Source: Microlunatus soli
GTDB lineage: Bacteria > Actinomycetota > Actinomycetes > Propionibacteriales > Propionibacteriaceae
Length of the DNA: 64,000 nt
NCBI RefSeq assembly: GCF_900105385.1
Contig: NZ_LT629772.1
Location: 124,001 to 188,000 of the forward strand
Direction of reading: 5' to 3'
The notes beneath the pieces were generated by a model, which saw only the letters and a list, made by a program, of their open reading frames with translations, was not told the origin of the DNA and did no database searches. Positions 34,385 through 42,690 of this stretch are shown in pieces. A program made the translations under genes and the position numbers. The stretch's first letter is position 1. Each line of letters begins with the position of its first letter.

Positions 34385-36025
34385 ATGCAGCATGTCAATT
34401 GGGTCGAGCTGATCATCCTCGCCCTGCTCTTCGTCATCGTCGCGTTCATGGGGTTCCGGGCCGCCAGGTGGCGGCGTGGCACCAGCAACCTGGACTCCCT
34501 GCACGAATGGGGTCTGGGTGGTAAGTCGTTCGGCACCTGGGTGACCTGGTTCCTGCTCGGCGGCGACCTGTACACCGCCTACACCTTCATCGCCGTCCCG
34601 GCTGCGATGTGGGCGACCGGTGCGGTCTCCGGATTCTTCGCGGTGCCGTACACGATCGTGCTGTATCCGATCATCTTCTTCTTCCTCGGCCGGATGTGGT
34701 CGGTGGCACACAAGCACGGGTACGTGACCACCGCCGACATCGTGCAGGGCCGCTACCAGACCAAGAGCCTGAGCCTGGCGATCGCGATCACCGGGATCCT
34801 GGCCACCATGCCGTACATCGCCTTGCAGCTGGTCGGCATCCAGGCCGTCCTGGAAGTGGCCGGGATCGGCGGCTCGAGCGCACTGGCCCGCGACATCCCG
34901 CTGCTGATCGCGTTTGCGGTGCTCGCCGCCTACACCTACTCCTCCGGCCTGCGGGCACCGGCGTTGATCGCCGTGGTCAAGGACGGGCTGATCTACCTGG
35001 TGATCATCGTCGCGGTGATCTACCTGCCGACCAAGCTCGGCGGCTGGCACGGCATCTTCGACGCCGCCCAGGCCAAGATGGCCGAACCGAGCGCGACCGA
35101 TCCGAGCAAGCCGGCCGGGGTGTTCATCCCCACCGCCAAGACCGCCTGGGCCTACACCACCCTCGCCCTCGGCTCGGCGATGGCGCTGTTCATGTATCCG
35201 CACAGTGTGACCGCAACGCTCAGCTCGAAGTCGCGGTGGACCGGACGCCGCAACGCCGCCATCCTGCCCGCCTACTCGTTGCTGCTCGGTCTGCTCGCAC
35301 TGCTCGGCTATGTCGCGATCAAGGCCGGCACCAAGCCTGTCGGGTTGGACGGCAAGCTCAACCCACAGCTGGTCATCCCGCAGCTGTTCGAAGATCATTT
35401 CCCGAGCTGGTTCGCCGGCATCGCGTTCGGCGCCATCGCGATCGGTGCCCTGGTGCCGGCAGCGATCATGTCGATCGCGGCGGCCAACCTGTTCACCCGC
35501 AACATCTACCGGGAGTTCTTCAAGCCGACGGCCACCCCGGCCCAGGAGGCCAAGGTCTCCAAGATCGTTTCGCTGCTGACCAAGGTCGGCGCGCTGCTCT
35601 TCGTGCTCTTCCTGGACAAGCAGAACGCGATCAATTTCCAGTTGCTGGGTGGGCTCTGGATCCTGCAGACCCTGCCGTCCATCGTGTTCGGGTTGTTCAC
35701 CCGATGGTTCCACCGCTGGGCACTGTTGGCCGGCTGGGCCGCCGGCATGATCTACGGCACGGTCGTCGCCTACGGCTACTGCAGTGCCTGTACGGTCAAG
35801 CCGTTCGGCAGCTCGCTGGCAGCGATGCCGATCTTCGGTCAGACGGCCTACATCGGCTTCACCGCGTTCCTGCTGAATCTGCTGGTGGCCATCGTGCTGA
35901 CCGCGATCCTGCGAGCGGCCAAGGTCTCCAACGGCAGTGACATCACCAAGCAGGCGGACTACTTCGTCGACGCCGACACCCCCGGCACCGTGCAGCCGGA
36001 TGTGCACCAGCCGATCAAGCCGTGA
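34385..36025 (+). CDS. mctP: MctP-like monocarboxylate symporter (SSS family)
   Basis: A 546-residue carrier with about 13 helices. EWGLGGKSFGTWVTWFLLGGDLYTAYTFIAVPAAMWATGAVSGFFAVPYT and ALFMYPHSVTATLSSKSRWTGRRNAAILPAYSLLLGLLALLGY match the monocarboxylate branch of SSS (lactate, pyruvate, alanine). The coupled DUF3311 subunit supports it. ATG 34385 starts 2 bases after the DUF3311 stop. It is part of the material lying between pdtaS and sigR. Confidence 0.85.
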   Translation: MQHVNWVELIILALLFVIVAFMGFRAARWRRGTSNLDSLHEWGLGGKSFGTWVTWFLLGGDLYTAYTFIAVPAAMWATGAVSGFFAVPYTIVLYPIIFFFLGRMWSVAHKHGYVTTADIVQGRYQTKSLSLAIAITGILATMPYIALQLVGIQAVLEVAGIGGSSALARDIPLLIAFAVLAAYTYSSGLRAPALIAVVKDGLIYLVIIVAVIYLPTKLGGWHGIFDAAQAKMAEPSATDPSKPAGVFIPTAKTAWAYTTLALGSAMALFMYPHSVTATLSSKSRWTGRRNAAILPAYSLLLGLLALLGYVAIKAGTKPVGLDGKLNPQLVIPQLFEDHFPSWFAGIAFGAIAIGALVPAAIMSIAAANLFTRNIYREFFKPTATPAQEAKVSKIVSLLTKVGALLFVLFLDKQNAINFQLLGGLWILQTLPSIVFGLFTRWFHRWALLAGWAAGMIYGTVVAYGYCSACTVKPFGSSLAAMPIFGQTAYIGFTAFLLNLLVAIVLTAILRAAKVSNGSDITKQADYFVDADTPGTVQPDVHQPIKP

Positions 36026-36097
36026 TTTCTACCTCCCTCCCAACCGTGGCACAATGACGTGCTGGCCAGACTGCAAGACAGAACAGAGGTGACACCG

Positions 36098-36172
36098 ATG
36101 GGCAAGACCGGACGGAAGCGCCGCGCACGCCGCAAGAAGGGCGCAAACCACGGCAAGCGCCCCAACGCCTGA
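36098..36172 (+). CDS. Micro-protein of 24 residues, probable ribosomal protein bL37
   Basis: ATG 36098, preceded by AGAGGTG, opens a 24-codon frame. The product is extremely basic with a GRKRRARRKKG core and ends NHGKRPNA. The length and the NHGKRPN ending resemble the actinobacterial 50S protein bL37 seen in mycobacterial ribosome structures. A CACAAT box lies near 36048, and a strong terminator follows 23 bases after the stop. The gene is easily missed because of its size. Confidence 0.75.
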   Translation: MGKTGRKRRARRKKGANHGKRPNA

Positions 36173-36195
36173 TTGGCGTTGAACCTTCGCACCAG

Positions 36196-36236
36196 AGCGG
36201 GAGATCGAACTTCGAGTTCGGTCTCCCGCTTCTTGT
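36196..36236 (+). terminator. Strong terminator after the bL37-like gene
   Basis: AGCGGGAGATCGAACT (36196-36211), a TCG loop, then AGTTCGGTCTCCCGCT to 36230. This is a 16-bp stem with one G-U pair, followed by TCTTGTT. Confidence 0.85.
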
Positions 36237-36269
36237 TGCCTGCTTCTTGCTGCCTGCTTCTTGCTGCCG
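36228..36269. repeat. Three tandem 14-bp units
   Basis: GCTTCTTGTTGCCT, GCTTCTTGCTGCCT and GCTTCTTGCTGCCG at 36228-36241, 36242-36255 and 36256-36269. The first unit overlaps the end of the terminator stem, so slippage copied its T-rich tail. Confidence 0.75.
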
Positions 36270-36285
36270 CTGTTCTTTGCCCTAC

Positions 36286-36396
36286 GCCGGGAGGGTCGGA
36301 CATGCCGCCCCGCCCGAGGCGATTCCGAGCTCGCAGGCTCGCCCGGAATTCGCTTTACGCCCACCACACCCGGACGTCATGTCCGACCCTCCCGGC
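36286..36396. repeat. Long inverted repeat with 19-bp perfect arms
   Basis: GCCGGGAGGGTCGGACATG (36286-36304) and its exact reverse complement (36378-36396) enclose 73 bases. The interior has further partly complementary blocks (CGAGCTCG, GGCTCGCCC and others), so a large branched hairpin could form. No reading frame is convincing. It resembles a non-autonomous mobile or REP-type element; terminal direct repeats were not found. Confidence 0.65.
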
Positions 36397-36453
36397 TCAC
36401 CTGGGTGCCGCGACTTACGTCGTCGGTGTGGACGCAACCTCGACGCACAGGCG

Positions 36454-36570
36454 GTCCTGAGCGTGCGAAGGGCCGGCGAACTGGCCAGCCGGGTCCTGCG
36501 CCTGTCGAAGGACCGCGGCCTCATCCCCGCGTCCGCATCCCCAACCCGGGTCCTGAGCCTGCCGAAGGAC
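36454..36570 (-). repeat. Cluster of three dispersed repeat copies, reverse orientation
   Basis: Degenerate copies at about 36455-36472 (TCCTGAGCGTGCGAAGGG), 36493-36513 and 36549-36570 (GGTCCTGAGCCTGCCGAAGGAC) lie in one 120-base stretch. Together with the terminator, tandem repeat and inverted repeat they fill 36173-36648, which holds no recognisable gene. Confidence 0.7.
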
Positions 36571-36648
36571 GTTCGCGACCGTGCCGTCGTACGGTCGTGG
36601 AGGCTCGCCCGGTCTGGTGACGGCGTGCGTTCGTCTGGGTCACCCGGT

Positions 36649-37185
36649 CTAGAGGGTGATCCAGTAGCGGCGGACCAGGCCGTAGCCGCGCTCGGGGCGG
36701 TCCTGGGTGTCCTGCAGGTGGCCGCCGGCGGATTCGATGGTGCGGGCGGAGGCCTCGTTGTCGTCGTCGCAGGTGACGAGAATGCGGTCCAGGCCGAGTT
36801 CGCGGGCACGGTCCAGGACGAGCTTCAGGGCGCCGGAGGCGAAGCCCTCGCGGCGGCGGGACGGGCGGACGGCGTAGCCGACGTGGCCGCCGACCTCGGA
36901 CAGGAAGTCGTTCAGTTCATGGCGGAGCGCGATGAAGCCGACCACCTCGTCGGCAGCCTCGTCGTCGGTGATCCAGTAGTAGTCGCTGTGCACCAGGCCG
37001 GCCGGCAGACGCCGGTCGACGTCGGCGTGTTGGCGCTGCTTCTCGATCAGCACCTCGCAGGTCGCCCGGTCCGGCGTCGCGCCGTCGGACAGGCCCGAAC
37101 CGTCGATGTGACCGCCGTGGAACTCCCGGACCGCATCGGCCCAGGAATCGTAGTGGTCCAGCGAGGGTTCGACGAGTTTGATCAT
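36649..37185 (-). CDS. GNAT family N-acetyltransferase
   Basis: A 178-residue acyltransferase. The core is VVGFIALRHELNDFLSEVGGHVGYAVRPSRRREGFASGALKLVLDRARELGLDRILVTCDDDNEASARTIESAGG, containing the acetyl-CoA loop RRREGFASG. The C-terminal block ERGYGLVRRYWI resembles predicted acetyltransferases of COG3981. ATG 37185 is used; the upstream extension lacks support. It stands alone between the repeat-rich region and a damaged merR gene. Confidence 0.83.
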   Translation of the reverse strand: MIKLVEPSLDHYDSWADAVREFHGGHIDGSGLSDGATPDRATCEVLIEKQRQHADVDRRLPAGLVHSDYYWITDDEAADEVVGFIALRHELNDFLSEVGGHVGYAVRPSRRREGFASGALKLVLDRARELGLDRILVTCDDDNEASARTIESAGGHLQDTQDRPERGYGLVRRYWITL

Positions 37186-37357
37186 GCCCCGATCACAACA
37201 TCTTCGCACCACCCGGCGCTACTCCATTGACACCACGGTCACGCTCCCTGCCCCGCACACGGTCACCGGCCGACCTCAGCGTGTGTGATGATCTTGACCC
37301 GATCGATCGGGCAGACGCACGAATTCAATCCGCAGCCGAGGTGGAAGGAGCACGCTG

Positions 37358-38108
37358 GTGGCCTGGAGCACGCGGCAGATCGCCGAGCTCGCCGGGACCA
37401 CGGTGAAGGCGGTGCGGCACTACCACAAGCTCGGCTTGTTGGATCAGCCGCAGCGGGGCAGCAACGGCTACAAACAGTACGGCGTCGATCATCTTCGCCG
37501 ACTGCTGCGGATCCGTCGACTGACCGAGCTCGGCGTTCCGCTGGCCCGGATCGCCGAGCTCGGCGACGCCGACGAGCACCCTGCCGCCGCGTTACGCCGG
37601 CTGGACGACGAATTGGCGGCCAGCATCGAGCGGCAACAGCGGGTGCGCGCGGAGCTGGCAGTGATCTTGCGCCAGGAACTGCCGACCGACCTGCCGGCCG
37701 AGCTCGCGCCGGCAACCGAGCAGCTCCCAGAGGTCGACCGATCGATGATGGTGGTGCTCAGCCGGGTCCTCGGGCCGGACGGCGTCGAGGCCTATCGTGA
37801 GATGTTGACGTCATACCGTCGGCAACCCGAGGGGTGTCGAATTCGATGAGCTGCCCGCCGACGCCGACGAGGCCAGCCGTGAGGACCTGGCGCGCCGGCT
37901 GGCGCCGCAGGTCGTGGCGATGCATCGCGACCACCCCGGCCTGGTCCGGGCCCAGCAGAAGTCACCCGGCGGCGCCGAATTCGCCGCCCGAACCATCGGC
38001 CTGGCGATGAACGATCTCTACAACCCTGCCCAACTGGACGTGTTGCGCCGACTCGGCCGACACCTCCGGCAGCAGCCGACCGAACAGGTCAGGACTGACG
38101 GACCGTGA
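37358..38108 (+). pseudogene. MerR family regulator interrupted by +1 frameshift
   Basis: GTG 37358 behind GGAAGGAG starts a MerR winged helix (STRQIAELAGTTVKAVRHYHKLGLLDQPQRG) and a coiled coil. The frame ends at 37849. At about 37829-37834 a GGGG run shifts the frame; with one G fewer the sequence reads on as PEGVEFDELPADADEAS and continues to 38108 (LARRLAPQVVAMHRDHPGLVRAQQK). The second part fits the C-terminal ligand domain of such regulators. Either a real slipped-strand mutation or a sequencing error. The last 20 bases overlap the convergent rsrA. Confidence 0.7.
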
Positions 38109-38376
38109 TCGTCGTGCGGCTGGCGAAGACCGCCATCACCTTGGCCCGCAACTGCTCGGGGGCCGGCTCGTCGCCGCAGCCGCGCTTGATCAACTTCTTC
38201 ATCGCCTCTTCGGCGTCGAAGGCGTCCAGGCACGGCTCGCAGGCGGCGAGATGATGACGGATCTCGTCGGCGTCGGACGCGTCCAGCTCGGAGTCCAGGA
38301 ACTCGTACAGCCGCGACAACGCCTTTTCGCAGTCGTCACCGGTGCATTCGGTGCCGTCCTTGCCGTACCCGGTCAT
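38089..38376 (-). CDS. rsrA: Mycothiol-system anti-sigma factor RsrA
   Basis: A 95-residue zinc-binding anti-sigma factor that holds SigR until disulfide stress oxidises it. The redox switch is intact: Cys11, His42, Cys46 and Cys49 (HLAACEPC, the HxxxCxxC motif), with Cys11 in the same position as in Streptomyces RsrA. The ATG overlaps the sigR stop (ATGA), giving near-equal synthesis of both proteins. Confidence 0.93.
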   Translation of the reverse strand: MTGYGKDGTECTGDDCEKALSRLYEFLDSELDASDADEIRHHLAACEPCLDAFDAEEAMKKLIKRGCGDEPAPEQLRAKVMAVFASRTTITVRQS

Positions 38377-39044
38377 GCCCGAGCCTCCTGTTGCTTGGTT
38401 TCGCGCAGCAGACCGCGGTCGCGCGCGTAGTCCTCGAGGTGATGACGGAGCTGGCCACGACCCCGGTTCAGCCGGGACATCACGGTCCCGATCGGCGTCC
38501 CCATGATCTCGGCGATCTCCTTGTAGGCGAAGCCTTCGACGTCGGCCAGGTAGACCGCCAGCCGGAAGTCCGGTGCCAGTTCCTGCAACGCGTCCTTGAC
38601 GTCGGAATCCGGCAGGTTCTCCAGGGCCACCATCTCGGCCGACTTCAGGCCGGTCGAGGTGTGCGACTCCGCGCGAGCCAGTTGCCAGTCCTCGACGTCG
38701 GAGCCGTCGGAGACCTGCGGCTGCCGCTGCTTCTTGCGGTAGTTGTTGATGTAGGTGTTGGTCAGGATCCGGTAGAGCCAGGCCTTCAGGTTGGTCCCCG
38801 GCCGGAACTGATGGAACGACGAGTAGGCCTTGGTGTAGGTCTCCTGCACCAGGTCCTCGGCGTCGGCAGGATTACGGGTCATCCGCATCCCGGCGGCATA
38901 CAGCTGGTCGATGAACTCCAAGGCGTCGGCCTCGAACCGCTGACGGCGTTCGGCCTCGGTCTCGGCGGGTGCGCGCACCTCGTCGTCGTCCAGCACCTCG
39001 GCCTGGCTGGGGGCGGACGTCGGCGAGCCTGTGGGAATCGTCAT
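38373..39044 (-). CDS. sigR: ECF sigma factor SigR (SigH-type), thiol stress
   Basis: A 223-residue ECF sigma factor. Region 2 has [61 protein letters not shown], and region 4 has [41 protein letters not shown]. It directs thiol-oxidative stress genes with RsrA as partner. ATG 39044 gives the usual length. The frame stays open to GTG 39119/ATG 39116, right where a SigR-type promoter would start transcription. A longer isoform with 24-25 extra residues is therefore possible, as known for the SigR-prime form in Streptomyces. Confidence 0.93.
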   Translation of the reverse strand: MTIPTGSPTSAPSQAEVLDDDEVRAPAETEAERRQRFEADALEFIDQLYAAGMRMTRNPADAEDLVQETYTKAYSSFHQFRPGTNLKAWLYRILTNTYINNYRKKQRQPQVSDGSDVEDWQLARAESHTSTGLKSAEMVALENLPDSDVKDALQELAPDFRLAVYLADVEGFAYKEIAEIMGTPIGTVMSRLNRGRGQLRHHLEDYARDRGLLRETKQQEARA

Positions 39045-39126
39045 CAGGTATGAGCGTACCGGCGACTGTGTCGGTCGCCGAAGCTCATCGCTGTGTTGCT
39101 CGATCAAAGTAGGCATCACGTGATGA

Positions 39127-39152
39127 AACGCATCGACGCGCCCGGTATTCCC
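39127..39152 (-). promoter_or_regulatory. SigR-type autoregulatory promoter
   Basis: On the minus strand GGGAAT (39152-39147) and GTT (39129-39127) are 17 bases apart, near the GGAAT-N18-GTT SigR consensus. The expected start site is about 39122-39117. That is next to an in-frame GTG (39119) and ATG (39116) of the extended sigR frame. Confidence 0.6.
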
Positions 39153-39170
39153 GTCCGGGCCGAGCAGCGG

Positions 39171-40202
39171 TCAGGAGGTGTAGATCAACCGCAGTCGGAG
39201 CGTACGGTCGGTGTTGGCCCGGATGTCGGTGGAGTCGGCGAACTGGTCCACCGAACCGACCGGCGGCAACGGCCGCAGCTCCTGGTCTGTGACGGCAGCT
39301 CGCAGGACGTCGGCGAACCGGTCTCCCCCGATCACCCGGTAGGGCCGCCCGTGGTACAGCCGGGCCGTCGCCTCCACCGGCGCGGTCACACCGAGCCGAT
39401 TGTGGGTGGCAGCCAGGAGCTCGTATCCGGTCACCAACGCCCGCTCGCGGGCCGGATGGTCGCGGGCGTCGAGCACGTCATCCAGGATCGGGCCGAGGTC
39501 AGCGGCCAGCGCGAGCTGGGCGAAAGCGCTGCCGAACCATTTCTGATAGGGCCAATAGCTGCGTTCCTGCAGGAACGCCAACCGCATCAGATCGCGGACC
39601 AGATAGCCGGCCAGCACCCGTGAGCCGAGTTCGTCGCCGACCTCCGCGGTCCGGCCGACGAACGCCTCCACCTGCGCGATCCGACGCCACTGGCAGGACA
39701 TCATCCACAGCCAGACCTGCTCCGGGTAGTAATGCGCGGCCGAGCGTGCCGCGGCAACCGCACCGTCGGGATCGGCGTAGACGCGGCCACGGGTCAGCCC
39801 GAGCAGCTGCTGTTGCGGCATCAACAACCAGTCGATCGGCGTCGGTGACTCCCGCGGATCGACCCCCAGCCGGCCGATCAGCCACGCCGTCAGCGTCGTC
39901 GCTTCCAGGTGTGCGCCCTGCGCGACGTCGTCCCAGCCGTATTGCACCGGCCAGCCGTGGAAGGTCTCCGGAAGCGCGTCCTCGATTCTGGAGCGGACCT
40001 CGTCGGCCCGGTCGGTGAACAGTTGCAGCGCCGGCCCCCAACCGTGATCGGTCGACCGTTCGGTGTCGAATCCGAGGATCTCCGACCCGTCCCCGAGCCG
40101 TGCCGCCGCGTGGGGCAGGCCGGTCAACAGCGGGGCGACGACCTCGGAGTAGAACTCGGCGTCGAGTTGCAACGCAGGTACGAAGGCTGGCACGACGGAC
40201 AT
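39171..40202 (-). CDS. DUF4037 domain protein
   Basis: A 343-residue protein. The N-terminal part ARLGDGSEILGFDTERSTDHGWGPALQLF resembles the nucleotidyltransferase-like start of DUF4037 proteins (G-S-E..G.D...S.DHD/W). The middle part WLWMMSCQWRRIAQVEAFVGRTAEVGDELGS and RDLMRLAFLQERSYWPYQKWFGSAFAQL is also family-typical. Function unknown; a nucleotide-transfer role is inferred from the fold. It ends 19 bases from the sigR promoter and reads in the same direction. Confidence 0.75.
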   Translation of the reverse strand: MSVVPAFVPALQLDAEFYSEVVAPLLTGLPHAAARLGDGSEILGFDTERSTDHGWGPALQLFTDRADEVRSRIEDALPETFHGWPVQYGWDDVAQGAHLEATTLTAWLIGRLGVDPRESPTPIDWLLMPQQQLLGLTRGRVYADPDGAVAAARSAAHYYPEQVWLWMMSCQWRRIAQVEAFVGRTAEVGDELGSRVLAGYLVRDLMRLAFLQERSYWPYQKWFGSAFAQLALAADLGPILDDVLDARDHPARERALVTGYELLAATHNRLGVTAPVEATARLYHGRPYRVIGGDRFADVLRAAVTDQELRPLPPVGSVDQFADSTDIRANTDRTLRLRLIYTS

Positions 40203-40316
40203 CGTCGTCGCCCGGCTGCCGCCCCGCTACTCATTTCGGTCCGTCCCTGCAGCAGCCGAGCCGGGACCGTTCGGCGGCGGAGGTTGTAATCGATTTCAGA
40301 TCGATGCCGCGTGTCC

Positions 40317-40365
40317 TTGACAGTCCGCCGGTCGTCCCGGTTATCTTCGGTGAAATCGAATTCAC
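40317..40365 (+). promoter_or_regulatory. Sigma-70 promoter with adjacent operator for the sugar ABC operon
   Basis: TTGACA (40317-40322) and TTATCT (40341-40346) are 18 bases apart. Directly behind them GTGAAATCGAATTCAC (40350-40365) is a near-perfect palindrome (one mismatched pair) over the expected start site. This is the typical position for a LacI or GntR repressor. No regulator gene of that kind lies in the operon. Confidence 0.6.
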
Positions 40366-40393
40366 GATCGGTGTCGCTCGAGGGAAGAGGATC

Positions 40394-41752
40394 ATGAACC
40401 GGAGCTGGATGAGGCGGCTGAGCAGGCCGCTGGTCGCGGTGGCCGCGCTCGCAACGGTGGCCGGCGTCACGGCCTGTGGGAGCGGGACGCCCGGCCAGTC
40501 CGCCGATCAGGCCAATGGTGAGAAGACCGTCGTCGAGTTCTGGCAGGGCGAGTACACCACGCCGGAGAACGCCTGGTACAAGAAGGTGGTCGCCGATTTC
40601 AACGCCTCGCATCCCAAGATCTCGGTCAAGGCGACCACGGTCCCGGGCGACGCCTGGGATCAGAAGATGAAGGCGGCCCAGGCCGCCGGCAAGGCCCCCG
40701 ACGTGTATCCGCTGCCCGGCCGGCTGACCGACCCCGTACGCCTGGGGCAGGTGCACGAGATGGACAGCCTGATGCCCGAGAAGGTGTGGGAGAACCTCAA
40801 CCCGAAGGCCGACGACGTGGTCAGCGTCGACGGCAAGCATTACGCCTACCCGCTGCTGCTGGAACCGCAGCAGGTGCTCTTCACCAACAGCGAGATGTTC
40901 ACCAAGGCCGGGCTGGATCCGAAGAAGCCGCCGACGACCTGGAAGGATCTGCTCGCCGCCTGCGCCAAGATCAAACCGACCCTGAGCAACGGCCAGTTCT
41001 GCCTGCAGACCGCCGCCGATCCGGACACCTTCGCCTGGACCTCGATCGCCCAGCAGCTGCAGGTCGCCGGTCACCTGCCACTCAGCGACGACTGGTCCAA
41101 GGCACAGGCCACCGACCCGAAGTACAAGCAGTTGATCACCTTCTTCAAGACGCTCTACGACAAGGGCTACATTCCCAAGCAGCCACTCGGGCCGGGCAAC
41201 GATGTCGGCGCGTTGGGTGAGAAGAAGGTCGCGATGTCGGTCAACGGTTCCTGGGGGATGAGCCAGATCGCCGCGGACTTCCCCGAGGTCGCACCGAACA
41301 TCTCGATGGCACCGATGGCCACCCCGACCGGCGATCAGACCAAGAACATCTCGCCGTTGGGCAACTTCAAGTGGGTGATCGACGCCAAGTCCAAACACCC
41401 CAAGGAGGCCGCCGAGTTCATCCAGTGGGTGCTGGCCGGCGATCCGGAGGTGCTGAAGCCGTTCTTCGTCGACACCAAGTTCACCAAGGTGCCGGCCCGT
41501 AACGAGGTCGCCGAACTGGTTGCCAAGGACCAGGATGCGAGCAACGCGCCGTGGGCGTCGATGCTGACCGAGGACGTGGTGCCGAACGCGGTGCTGGAGA
41601 CCGATCAGCCCTACGACGTCAGCAAGGCGATGGGGACCGCCATCCAGAAGGGCATGACCGGCACCGATCCGGACACCGCCCTGCAGGAGGCGCAGAAGAC
41701 GATCACCCAGGTGATCAAGCGGGACAAGCTGGCCGGGAAGGGCGGCAGTTGA
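40394..41752 (+). CDS. Carbohydrate ABC transporter substrate-binding lipoprotein
   Basis: A 452-residue family-1 solute-binding protein. The signal peptide RPLVAVAALATVAGVTAC/G has a lipobox VTAC. It is followed by VVEFWQGEYTTPENAWYKKVVADFNASHPKISVKATTVPGDAWDQKMKAAQAAGKAPDVY and the hinge region NGSWGMSQI. These proteins deliver sugars, oligosaccharides or polyols to a CUT1-type permease. ATG 40394 follows AGAGGA. It is the first gene of an operon with two permeases; no ATPase is present, so a shared MsiK-like ATPase is expected elsewhere. Confidence 0.92.
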   Translation: MNRSWMRRLSRPLVAVAALATVAGVTACGSGTPGQSADQANGEKTVVEFWQGEYTTPENAWYKKVVADFNASHPKISVKATTVPGDAWDQKMKAAQAAGKAPDVYPLPGRLTDPVRLGQVHEMDSLMPEKVWENLNPKADDVVSVDGKHYAYPLLLEPQQVLFTNSEMFTKAGLDPKKPPTTWKDLLAACAKIKPTLSNGQFCLQTAADPDTFAWTSIAQQLQVAGHLPLSDDWSKAQATDPKYKQLITFFKTLYDKGYIPKQPLGPGNDVGALGEKKVAMSVNGSWGMSQIAADFPEVAPNISMAPMATPTGDQTKNISPLGNFKWVIDAKSKHPKEAAEFIQWVLAGDPEVLKPFFVDTKFTKVPARNEVAELVAKDQDASNAPWASMLTEDVVPNAVLETDQPYDVSKAMGTAIQKGMTGTDPDTALQEAQKTITQVIKRDKLAGKGGS

Positions 41753-42690
41753 CCTCGACCGTCACCGACCCGGCCACGACGACCGGGTCGGCACACCCCG
41801 AGGCGAGGCGACCTCGTGGGGTGCATCGCGACAGCAAGGTCGCCTGGGCGATGCTGGCACCGGCGCTGATCCTGTTGACGATCTTCGTGATCGTGCCGGC
41901 CGGGTACGCGATCTATCTCAGCTTCTTCGAGTGGAGCTTCTACCAGCCGCCCCGCTTCGTCGGGCTGCACAACTTCGTTGCGGTGTTGACCGATCCGGCG
42001 TTCCGCGCGTCGGTGCTGCTCGGCCTGAAGTTCGTCCTGATGACCGTCCCCACCGGACTGATCATCGCCTTCCTGTTCGCGTCCTTCGTGATGACCGTCG
42101 GACGTCGGCTGGCCGGTGTGCTGAAGGTCAGCATCTACATCCCGACGATCATCTCCAGTGTGATCACCTCGATCGTGTTCACGATCATCTACGACTACTC
42201 CGGCGGTCTGCTGAACGCCGTGGTCAACCGGTTCGGCCTGGAGAATCAGGCCTGGCTCGGTGAGGTCCGGCTCGCACTGCCGGCGATCGCCGCCCCGGCG
42301 GTCTGGATCGGCCTCGGACTGACCTCGCTGATCATGATCGCCGGCATGATCGACATCCCGGACAGCTTCTACGAGGCCGCGTCCCTGGAGGGCGCGAACT
42401 GGTGGCAGAAGACGATCTACATCACGATCCCGCAGTTGAAGAACATTCTGCTGTTCCTGTTGATCACCGGCTTCGTCGCCGCCGTGCAGCAGTACGAGCT
42501 GCCGTTGGTGATGACCGGTGGCGGACCGTTGGAGTCCACAACCTTGCCCAACCTCTTCATCTTCAACCACTTCCGCAACGACCCGTACCAGGGCTATTCG
42601 CTGGCCGCGGCGCTGTTGCTGTTCATCATCCTGGGCACCATCTCAGCGCTCGTCTTCAGGGTGCTCAACTCCGAGAAGCTGGTCGACTGA
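41749..42690 (+). CDS. Carbohydrate ABC permease, MalF/UgpA type
   Basis: A 313-residue permease with six helices. The EAA loop is YEAASLEGANWWQKTIYITIPQLKNILLF. Start TTG 41749 overlaps the binding-protein stop (TTGA), with GGGAAGGGCGG upstream; no ATG or GTG fits better. Confidence 0.9.
   Translation: MTSTVTDPATTTGSAHPEARRPRGVHRDSKVAWAMLAPALILLTIFVIVPAGYAIYLSFFEWSFYQPPRFVGLHNFVAVLTDPAFRASVLLGLKFVLMTVPTGLIIAFLFASFVMTVGRRLAGVLKVSIYIPTIISSVITSIVFTIIYDYSGGLLNAVVNRFGLENQAWLGEVRLALPAIAAPAVWIGLGLTSLIMIAGMIDIPDSFYEAASLEGANWWQKTIYITIPQLKNILLFLLITGFVAAVQQYELPLVMTGGGPLESTTLPNLFIFNHFRNDPYQGYSLAAALLLFIILGTISALVFRVLNSEKLVD

Noticed and set aside
34277-36007. Minus-strand open frame of 576 codons opposite the MctP-like gene
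   Set aside because: Same complement-shadow composition; the plus strand carries a clear symporter with its DUF3311 partner.
36228-36269. CRISPR-like array
   Set aside because: Only three directly abutting 14-bp units without spacers; this is a simple tandem duplication.
36173-36648. Protein-coding genes in the repeat island
   Set aside because: Several frames are open, but they follow the tandem and inverted repeats, lack ribosome binding sites and have low-complexity products.
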